Origin: DASQUP01 sp035641235
GTDB taxonomy: Bacteria > Actinomycetota > CADDZG01 > WHSQ01
Length of the DNA: 6,004 nt
Assembly (NCBI GenBank): GCA_035641235.1
Contig: DASQUP010000274.1
Span: 1-6,004 of the forward strand
Direction: 5' to 3'
Shown: positions 1 through 4,820 of the stretch, in pieces
Layout of the letters: each line of letters starts with the position of its first letter
Position numbering within the stretch: position 1 is the first letter of the stretch
Notes under the pieces: model-generated
The model's database searches: none
The model's input: the letters and a program-made list of their open reading frames with translations, nothing else
Told to the model about the DNA's origin: nothing
Program-made: the position numbers and the translations under genes

Positions 1-4
1 TTTG

Positions 5-79
5 TGGTGGGGCGTACTGGGATTGAACCAGTGACCTCTTGCTTGTCGAGCAAGCGCTCTCCCGCTGAGCTAACGCCCC
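5..79 (-). tRNA. tRNA-Val with GAC anticodon, CCA encoded
   Basis: Read on the minus strand, this folds into a complete cloverleaf. The 7-bp acceptor stem pairs GGGGCGT with ACGCCCC. The D stem is GCTC/GAGC. The anticodon stem CTTGC/GCAAG encloses the 7-nt loop TCGACAA, which presents anticodon GAC. The variable loop is 5 nt, and the T stem ACTGG/CCAGT has a TTCAATC loop. The discriminator is A, and the CCA end is encoded at 5-7. GAC reads GUC and GUU, so the product is a valine tRNA. I see no intron or mismatch. The body without CCA is 8-79. Confidence 0.97.
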
Positions 80-89
80 GGCGCCGAGC

Positions 90-95
90 ATCTTA
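90..95 (-). promoter_or_regulatory. Possible -10 box of the tRNA-Val promoter
   Basis: TAAGAT on the minus strand lies 10 nt upstream of the mature tRNA 5' end. That is the right distance for a start point a few bases before the tRNA. No TTGACA-like -35 is visible 16-18 nt further upstream. That stretch is instead a GC-rich hairpin (103-118: a 6-bp CCCGGC/GCCGGG stem with a 4-nt loop). The call rests on position and a 4/6 match only. Confidence 0.3.
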
Positions 96-167
96 CCGAA
101 CCCCCGGCTCCGGCCGGGCACCATGGTCGGCCCGTACGCGACTTTCGAGGGTCCTACTGCCCGCTGC

Positions 168-542
168 TCAGGCCGCTACGCCGTCGAGCTTCGGCGCGAG
201 GATCACTGTGGCCACGACAAGCGCATTGGCAACGGCGCCCATCGGAGCGTTCTCCCACCACAGGGCGATGGGGACCATCGAGACTGCGACTGCCGCCAAA
301 GCCGCGGGACGCCACGCGGCGCTGTCTCCCAGCAACAGAACGGCCGCCACCAGAAACGCGATCAGAGCCAGCAGCCACACTGTGCCCAGCACACGCACGA
401 TCGGGTCCTCGGGCCGAGCGGTGATGATGTTGGTCGGAGTCTGGGACGCGCCCTGAAACTCCGCCCAGCCCCACGTGCCCGCCAGCCCGATCGCATGAAT
501 GAGGCCGTGGACGGCCAGCAACGCAACGATTGCGATTTTCAT
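168..542 (-). CDS. Small four-helix integral membrane protein, function unknown
   Basis: A 124-aa protein made almost entirely of hydrophobic segments: about residues 3-24, 50-72, 78-95 and 99-117. I chose the ATG at 542 because AGGAGGG lies 5 nt upstream. The reading frame stays open 25 codons further, but that extension is Arg-rich and has no ribosome binding site. The first helix carries an HGLIH motif (about residues 12-16). From memory this motif recurs in a family of small uncharacterised bacterial membrane proteins, some loosely annotated as transporter permeases. I see no catalytic or metal-binding signature, so no function is assigned. It is transcribed toward the tRNA and away from the plus-strand gene at 752, across a 209-bp spacer. 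No convincing sigma-70 promoter or U-tract terminator is visible. Confidence is high that it is a gene and low for any role. Confidence 0.82.
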   Translation of the reverse strand: MKIAIVALLAVHGLIHAIGLAGTWGWAEFQGASQTPTNIITARPEDPIVRVLGTVWLLALIAFLVAAVLLLGDSAAWRPAALAAVAVSMVPIALWWENAPMGAVANALVVATVILAPKLDGVAA

Positions 543-593
543 CGGTTCCCTCCTTGTCTTCGGACCCAATTTGCGCCGCCCGCGTCCGATACG

Positions 594-686
594 CCAGGGC
601 CGGACGACCCGGAGCACACCGGACTTGCAGCCCGGCCAGGATGTGGCGCCCGGACTCAGGGCCGTTGGACCTCCGGACCAGGGCCG
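594..686 (+). repeat. Three short direct repeats (Y)CAGGGCCG in a divergent spacer
   Basis: CCAGGGCCG occurs at 594-602 and 678-686, and TCAGGGCCG at 656-664. The second and third copies sit in a longer similarity, CGGACTCAGGGCCG (651-664) versus CGGACCAGGGCCG (674-686), and start 22 bp apart, about two helical turns. They lie between the divergent genes starting at 542 and 752, so they could be regulator sites. In GC-rich DNA, 9-mers of this kind can also recur by chance. Confidence 0.25.
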
Positions 687-739
687 AAGAGCACTTCTTT
701 TGTCCGGATTGCGGGGCCACTCTGAGGACGATGACGTAG
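641..739 (+). CDS. Possible 32-aa zinc-ribbon mini-protein
   Basis: An ATG-started frame of 32 codons whose C-terminal part reads EEHFFCPDCGATLRTMT. The CPDCG knuckle flanked by aromatic residues is typical of half a zinc ribbon; one such knuckle could bind zinc only as a dimer or with the nearby His. Its TAG stop (737-739) runs into the AGGAGGTGA ribosome binding site of the gene starting at 752, an arrangement compatible with translational coupling. Against it, no good Shine-Dalgarno precedes 641, and an alternative TTG start at 665 is no better supported. It could instead be the leftover tail of a decayed gene or chance. It is the only frame in this spacer with protein-like content. Confidence 0.33.
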   Translation: MWRPDSGPLDLRTRAEEHFFCPDCGATLRTMT

Positions 740-751
740 GAGGTGACTCAG

Positions 752-1138
752 ATGAGCGAACCAGTCATTCTTGATGTAAGCCCGGATCCCGAAGAGCTTG
801 CCTGGGAGCAGGAGTGGCTGGAGAGGCTTGAGCTTCCCGTCATTACCTGCACCGGTCCCCACAAAGCCGGAGCATGTCCGCTCCTCCAGGGCAAGCCCTG
901 CGGAAAGGTCGATAAGGCCGACGGCATCCTCTTCCAGCTTGACCTGGATCGCGTGGATCACCGGGAGATCCTGAAGATCTATGCCGAGACGCTCGACGTT
1001 CCGATCCGCGTGGTCGTAAACGAGGAACAGCAGCTCCAGTATGCGGATCTGCTGCGCGGCGTAGAGGTATTCACACCGCCCGTCGGGCCATCTGCACTCG
1101 ATGCATTCGCGGCAGAGGTCACGTCGGTGATGGTTTGA
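752..1138 (+). CDS. Small Cys/His-containing receiver-like protein, uncharacterised
   Basis: A 128-aa soluble acidic protein. The ATG at 752 is chosen because AGGAGGTGA (738-746) sits at ideal spacing; an in-frame GTG at 743 lies inside that site. After an acidic N-terminus comes a cluster C33-x3-H37-x4-C42-x7-C50 (around TCTGP, GACPLL and KPCGK), which could bind a metal or serve a redox role. The rest alternates strand and helix: a hydrophobic strand near 58-65, a helix near 69-80, the strand IRVVV, a helix, then FTPPV followed by a final helix. This resembles a degenerate response-regulator receiver fold, but I see no clear phospho-acceptor triad. I recall similar uncharacterised proteins in actinobacteria. 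Its stop directly abuts the stop of the convergent gene, with no bases between. Confidence 0.85.
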   Translation: MSEPVILDVSPDPEELAWEQEWLERLELPVITCTGPHKAGACPLLQGKPCGKVDKADGILFQLDLDRVDHREILKIYAETLDVPIRVVVNEEQQLQYADLLRGVEVFTPPVGPSALDAFAAEVTSVMV

Positions 1139-1528
1139 CTAGATCGTTTCGTCCTCTCTGGTCTGGAGCCAGACGAGCGCGGCCAGCCCGACGGTGACCG
1201 CGAGGCAGAAGGAAAGGTTCGATCCCCGACTCCCAAACCAGTTGTCGGCGCGGCCGAATTGCAGGATCACCTGACACGTTGCGAGACCGAAGCCGGCCGC
1301 ACCAACAATCACCAGAAACCGATTCCGGAGAGCCGCGCCCGCAAGCGCAATCGCCGCAAGCGCGATCGTCACCAGCGCTCCGAGCACGTTGAACGAGACT
1401 CCCAGTCCCAATAGCACCTCGCCGCGCGCCTGCGTGAACGACGTGTCGCGCGCCACGATCAACCCGGCGAGGCCGACTACGAATGCGGTGCCCGACAGGA
1501 CGAGTTGGGCGCGCCGCGCAACGGTCAT
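1139..1528 (-). CDS. Four-helix membrane protein, last gene of the DoxX operon
   Basis: A 129-aa hydrophobic protein with predicted membrane segments at about residues 8-26, 38-66, 71-91 and 104-121, and a short charged tail ending QTREDETI. The ATG at 1528 is chosen because it overlaps the stop of the upstream DoxX-like gene in a 4-bp ATGA and has GAGG upstream at suitable spacing. An in-frame ATG at 1555 lies inside the DoxX gene and is less likely. C85 and C108 are its only cysteines. I do not recognise the family. The tight overlap suggests production in a fixed ratio with the DoxX-like protein, possibly as a membrane partner. Its TAG stop abuts the TGA of the convergent plus-strand gene, leaving no room for a terminator. 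Confidence 0.85.
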   Translation of the reverse strand: MTVARRAQLVLSGTAFVVGLAGLIVARDTSFTQARGEVLLGLGVSFNVLGALVTIALAAIALAGAALRNRFLVIVGAAGFGLATCQVILQFGRADNWFGSRGSNLSFCLAVTVGLAALVWLQTREDETI

Positions 1529-2052
1529 GAAAACCTCAACAAGAGCCGTGACCATCGTGTGTTGCGCCGTTCCCATGCCGGGCGAAGCACTCCGTCCAGG
1601 CCTCCGAATCGCCCCGCCGCGGTGGCGAACAGAAGCAGGTGAATGGCGATGAGCATGTAGTAGCCCCAGTTCCATTCCCCCGGCGCGTTGAGCGTCGACA
1701 GCGTGATGGCCGCCGCCTGAGCCACACCGATCAGAGCCCATAAACGAGTGGTGAGCCCCAATACGAGAAAGCTCCCGAGTGCGGCCTCCACGATAAGAAC
1801 CATCCACCCGAACAGCGTGAAGTTGGGGAGGACGACTTCTCTGACAAGGAACGCGAACGGTGCGAAGACCTCGTGCTCCACCGCAAACGACGTGAAGCGA
1901 AAGAGCCCCCGGCCGCTTTCGCGACCGAAGTCCGGGGGCGTTTTCCATCCGGCATTCGTCACCCAGAGGATGCCCATTGCGATCCTGACTCCGGTAACGA
2001 ACCACCGGCTCGTTCCGACGCTCAGTGCCGGTTCCTCTACCCGCGTTGACAC
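1525..2052 (-). CDS. DoxX/TQO small-subunit (DoxD)-like membrane protein
   Basis: A 175-aa protein with four predicted membrane helices at about residues 17-34, 78-100, 104-121 and 130-146. Features I associate with the DoxX/TQO small-subunit DoxD superfamily are visible: RIAMGILWVTNAGWKTPPDF at about 23-42, VVLPNF at 73-78, the TTRLWALIGVAQ helix, and the EWNWGYYMLIAIHLLLFAT stretch followed by GRFGGLDG near the C-terminus. In archaeal thiosulfate:quinone oxidoreductase, DoxD pairs with DoxA; many bacterial homologues have unknown roles in quinone, thiol or redox stress. This protein contains no cysteine. The GTG at 2052 is chosen because GGAGGGG lies 5 nt upstream; another GTG at 2070 would place that site inside the gene. 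It lies 49 bp after the radical SAM gene and overlaps the next gene by 4 bp. Confidence 0.87.
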   Translation of the reverse strand: MSTRVEEPALSVGTSRWFVTGVRIAMGILWVTNAGWKTPPDFGRESGRGLFRFTSFAVEHEVFAPFAFLVREVVLPNFTLFGWMVLIVEAALGSFLVLGLTTRLWALIGVAQAAAITLSTLNAPGEWNWGYYMLIAIHLLLFATAAGRFGGLDGVLRPAWERRNTRWSRLLLRFS

Positions 2053-2101
2053 GACGACCCCTCCAAGCACACGAGCCCGACCGGGCCCATGGGGATCACG
2101 C

Positions 2102-2929
2102 TCATATGAACTCCGCGTCGCCGTTGACGGCTGCGGGTTGGTCCTCGAGGAGCCGGAGCATCGTCGCGGCAGGGACTCGAAGCGGTGACGTGGTTCGCGT
2201 CACCAATAGATCCGTGTCGAGCTTTCCGCCGTGGACGGTCGGGCCGAACGCGCTCCAGAACGCACCGTCTGCGGTGATCGTCAGTTCCGGAGGGAGATCT
2301 CCCGCCGCAGCATCGATCCCCATGTCGTTGTCCACCGCACGTCCGCGCCGCACTATCGGCCGGACGATGTGATCTTCGTCGGGGACGCCGAGTCTGCGAT
2401 GCAGCGAGCAGAGATCCGAGAGGTCCGCCTTGTCGACGTACTCGAGTGTGCTGGCGACCCTCACCTTGATCCCCATGTCGACGAGTCGAGGGATTGCTTC
2501 GACGACCTTTCGGAAGTTCTCAGGACCTCGCATCGTGTCGTTGGCGACCGGATCCGACGAGTCGAGTGAGATTTGAAGGCGGACGTCGGCACCGCCGAGG
2601 GGTGCCATGCGCTCGAGACGGCGCCTCGTGAATAGGGTCCCGTTGGTAAGAACGACAACTGGGACGATCTCCGCCAGGCGCGCAACGATCTCAGGCATGT
2701 CCGGCTCGAGGAACGGCTCGCCGCCGGTAACGCCGATCTCGTTGAATCCCAGCGCCACCGCTTCGTGCGCGATGGCGACCATATGTTCAGCGCCTAGCCG
2801 GCGCTTCGACACATCCGGGGCCGATTCCGTCAGGCAGTAGCTGCACGCCAGATTGCAGTGGTAGTTGCTGTACAACCACACTCGACCGGGCAGGCGCCCG
2901 GCATTGATGGCCTCACCAACCGCACTCAC
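2102..2929 (-). CDS. Short radical SAM enzyme, substrate unknown
   Basis: A 275-aa radical SAM protein. C25, C29 and C32 form the CxxxCxxC motif (YHCNLACSYC) that holds the [4Fe-4S] cluster binding S-adenosylmethionine. The SAM-binding GGEP follows at 69-72, LTNGT at 94-98 and the core-barrel strand ISLDS at 120-124. Only one other cysteine appears further on, so there is no SPASM or twitch domain with extra clusters. That sets it apart from peptide-modifying PqqE/MftC-type enzymes, although the core resembles MoaA/PqqE (COG0535). Length suits a bare barrel with a short C-terminal cap. I chose GTG at 2929: it overlaps the upstream stop as GTGA and has GGAGGAAGG at good spacing. The frame stays open upstream to 3256, but that part is antisense-like, Arg-rich sequence overlapping the AhpD gene. 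The reaction is unknown. Confidence 0.9.
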   Translation of the reverse strand: MSAVGEAINAGRLPGRVWLYSNYHCNLACSYCLTESAPDVSKRRLGAEHMVAIAHEAVALGFNEIGVTGGEPFLEPDMPEIVARLAEIVPVVVLTNGTLFTRRRLERMAPLGGADVRLQISLDSSDPVANDTMRGPENFRKVVEAIPRLVDMGIKVRVASTLEYVDKADLSDLCSLHRRLGVPDEDHIVRPIVRRGRAVDNDMGIDAAAGDLPPELTITADGAFWSAFGPTVHGGKLDTDLLVTRTTSPLRVPAATMLRLLEDQPAAVNGDAEFI

Positions 2930-3480
2930 CGAAGGCCTTCCTCCGACAACCGGTCCAGCGTTGCCGACGCCGTCGGCAAGCCGAGTGGAGTGCAGAAACG
3001 GTTGAGCATCAGCGTCGCGGCGGCGACCATCGTGATCTCGACGATCTCCGCATCGGAGAAATGAGCTCGGAGATCGTTTGCCACTCCGTCGGACGGGATT
3101 CCCGGTCCCCGTGCTACGCGGTCCACCCATGCCAGAACTGCGCGTTCGCGCGCGTCGTCGAACAGATCGCCGATGTCTCTCTCGTCGCAGAGGTCGAGTA
3201 CTTCGTCTCGGCTGAGCCCGCTGTCCAACGCCACCACGGTGTGCGTTTCGACGCAATATCGGCAGTCCTGCAGGGCAGAAGTTCGAAGTACAACGATTTC
3301 TTTGAGCCTAGGGGGCAGCGCAGAAGGACCGTAGATGGATGCGAGAAACGGAGCCGTCGTCTCCAATAGCTCCGGTACGTGAGCGAGGGTCGCAACGATT
3401 GCGCCGGGGTCGCCTCGTTCGAAGAACCGTTTTGTCAGCAGGGGGGCCTGCGACTTGTCGATCATCGCAACGCGGCTCAT
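2926..3480 (-). CDS. AhpD/carboxymuconolactone decarboxylase-family protein
   Basis: A 184-aa soluble, helical protein. The family core is at about residues 55-82: LPPRLKEIVVLRTSAL leading into C73-R-Y-C76-V-E-T-H80. The CxxCxxxH arrangement matches the AhpD-type redox centre, with E61 upstream as the usual acidic partner. AhpD proteins use this pair for alkylhydroperoxidase or thiol-disulfide exchange; carboxymuconolactone decarboxylases lack the pair, so a redox role is favoured. The second half, including DARERAVLAWVDRVA and FSDAEIVEITMVAA, fits the family's second helical layer. The start is the ATG at 3480 with GAGAGG 6 nt upstream. It is the first gene of the minus-strand operon and overlaps the radical SAM gene by 4 bp (GTGA), so the two products are probably needed together. 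Confidence 0.9.
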   Translation of the reverse strand: MSRVAMIDKSQAPLLTKRFFERGDPGAIVATLAHVPELLETTAPFLASIYGPSALPPRLKEIVVLRTSALQDCRYCVETHTVVALDSGLSRDEVLDLCDERDIGDLFDDARERAVLAWVDRVARGPGIPSDGVANDLRAHFSDAEIVEITMVAAATLMLNRFCTPLGLPTASATLDRLSEEGLR

Positions 3481-3539
3481 TGGGGTCCTCTCGTCACCGC
3501 CTCCCGGCGTGCCTGCTCAAAATGGTCGTGCCTGTCGCG

Positions 3540-3545
3540 AGCATA
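3540..3545 (-). promoter_or_regulatory. Candidate -10 box for the AhpD/radical SAM operon
   Basis: TATGCT on the minus strand, about 60 nt upstream of the AhpD start codon, matches the TANNNT pattern of bacterial -10 boxes. The hexamer 17 nt upstream, TCGGAC, is a poor -35, so the promoter may be activator-dependent or used by another sigma factor. The imperfect dyad at 3557-3582 would overlap the -35 region. The prediction rests on the hexamer and its position only. Confidence 0.3.
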
Positions 3546-3556
3546 GGGGCCCAGGT

Positions 3557-3582
3557 TCACCGGTCCGACACGACCCGGGTGA
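3557..3582. promoter_or_regulatory. Imperfect dyad in the divergent promoter region, possible operator
   Basis: The left arm is TCACCGGTC (3557-3565) and the right arm GACC-CG-GGTGA (3572-3582), separated by 6 nt. The arms are complementary over nine positions, with a 2-nt interruption in the right arm. The dyad sits near the middle of the 189-bp spacer between the divergent starts at 3480 and 3670, where a regulator controlling both directions would be expected to bind. No regulator gene is present in the window. A bulged dyad of this size could also arise by chance in GC-rich DNA. Confidence 0.35.
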
Positions 3583-3669
3583 TTTCAGGATTCTGTAAGC
3601 GTTTCGCTGCTCTCGGCGCGGCCGGCGTATGTAGCTTCCAACCAGACCCCAATACGACGGGAGTGACCT

Positions 3670-4812
3670 ATGACGACGATGGTCGGCGAGCGAAGCTTCT
3701 TGGACGCACTCGATGACGTCAATGAAAACGTGATCGCGCCCGCGGCAAGGGAAGTGGATGAGACTGCTCGATTTCCCCGCGCCTCGATCGATGCGCTTGC
3801 CGAAGCTGGCCTTCTCGGCCTGGTAAGTGCGAGGGAAGTTGGCGGCCTAGGTGGTGCCATCCCAGACGCCGTAGTGGCGGTCGAACGGATCGCGCGCGCC
3901 TGCGCTTCGTCGGCGATGGTTGTTTGCATGCACTACGCCGCAACCGCGGTGCTCGAGGCGCACGGACCAACTGACGTGCGTGAGCAGATAGCGCGGGGGA
4001 GACACGTGAGTACGCTTGCCTTCTCGGAGGCGGGCTCCCGTAGCCACTTCTGGGCGCCCGTTGGTACAGCGAGTCTCTCAGGTGACCGGGTATTGCTCGA
4101 TGCACGGAAGAGTTGGATCACGTCGGCGGGAGAGGCCGACTCGTACGTCTGGTCCAGTTTGTCGACGAGCGGCGATTCCGATGCGGGCATCACCCTGTGG
4201 CTCGTGCCGGCGGATGCCGCCGGACTCACCATCACTGGGCCGTTCGATGGGCTCGGCATGCGTGGCAACTGCTCGGCGCCTGTGGTCGGTGTGGACGTCC
4301 CGGTTGACCGGGGATCAATGCTCGGGACCGACGGGGGCGGGTTCGACATCATGATGGGCATCGTTCTGCCGTGGTTCCAACTCATGAACGCCGGCGTCTC
4401 GCTGGGTACGATGGAGGGGGCACTGAGCGGAGCGACCTCACACGTCTCGGCCACACGGCTGGAGCACCTCGGGCAGAGCCTCGCCGACCTTCCCACCATT
4501 CGCGCCTATCTCGCGCGGGCACGCATCAAAACGGATTCCGTGCGAGCGCTGCTGAACGACACGGTGGATGCCGCGGCCACCGGCCGTGATGACGCGTCGT
4601 TGAGAGTGCTCGAGGTGAAGGCCGCCGCCGCGGAGGCGGTTTTGGAGGTCACCGATACCGCGATGAGGGTTTGCGGGGGTGCCGCGTTCCGCAAGGAGGC
4701 CGGCATCGAACGTTACTTCCGTGACGCACGCGCCATGTCGGTCATGGGTCCAACGACCGACCTTCTCTACGACTTCGTCGGCAAAGCCATCTGCGGCCTG
4801 CCGTTGTTCTGA
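3670..4812 (+). CDS. Acyl-CoA dehydrogenase-fold flavoprotein lacking the catalytic Glu
   Basis: A 380-aa protein with the full acyl-CoA dehydrogenase layout: an N-terminal helical domain (about 5-110), a beta domain, and a C-terminal four-helix domain (about 225-375). FAD-contact motifs are recognisable: AFSEAGSRSHFWAP at 117-130, in place of the usual TEPxAGSD, and SWITSAGEAD at 148-157. Near the C-terminus, RDARAMSVMGPTTD aligns with RDAKIYQIYEGT of medium-chain dehydrogenase and puts G360 at the catalytic Glu. The alternative Glu of isovaleryl-CoA dehydrogenase (LDLERL) aligns with F236 in LPWFQL. Both base positions are therefore lost, as in flavin monooxygenases of this fold such as DszC-type enzymes. 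A monooxygenase or other non-dehydrogenase reaction is inferred. The start is the ATG at 3670 with GGGAG 6 nt upstream. The next gene follows after 8 bp. Confidence 0.9.
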   Translation: MTTMVGERSFLDALDDVNENVIAPAAREVDETARFPRASIDALAEAGLLGLVSAREVGGLGGAIPDAVVAVERIARACASSAMVVCMHYAATAVLEAHGPTDVREQIARGRHVSTLAFSEAGSRSHFWAPVGTASLSGDRVLLDARKSWITSAGEADSYVWSSLSTSGDSDAGITLWLVPADAAGLTITGPFDGLGMRGNCSAPVVGVDVPVDRGSMLGTDGGGFDIMMGIVLPWFQLMNAGVSLGTMEGALSGATSHVSATRLEHLGQSLADLPTIRAYLARARIKTDSVRALLNDTVDAAATGRDDASLRVLEVKAAAAEAVLEVTDTAMRVCGGAAFRKEAGIERYFRDARAMSVMGPTTDLLYDFVGKAICGLPLF

Positions 4813-4820
4813 GGTGACTA

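Noticed and set aside
103..118. GC-rich hairpin CCCGGC/GCCGGG as a terminator
   Set aside because: The stem is only 6 bp and no T-rich tract follows on either strand, so an intrinsic terminator cannot be claimed.
154..720. A 188-aa minus-strand open frame
   Set aside because: It is Arg/Gly/Ser-rich and overlaps the membrane protein gene in another frame, with no motifs. Long shadow frames are expected at this GC content.
1529..2005. Long open frame continuous with the 129-aa membrane protein (288 aa in total)
   Set aside because: The upstream part is low-quality sequence in the wrong frame of the DoxX-like gene. The ATGA junction and helix pattern show two separate genes.
2053..2101. Short inverted repeat GCCC-GACC-GGGC between the radical SAM and DoxX-like genes as a terminator or attenuator
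   Set aside because: A 4-bp stem without a T tract is too weak. The 49-bp gap is compatible with an uninterrupted operon.
2930..3256. Upstream extension of the radical SAM frame giving a 384-aa protein
   Set aside because: The extension is Arg/Ser-rich and fully overlaps the well-supported AhpD gene on the same strand. The GTG at 2929 has a GTGA overlap and a strong ribosome binding site.
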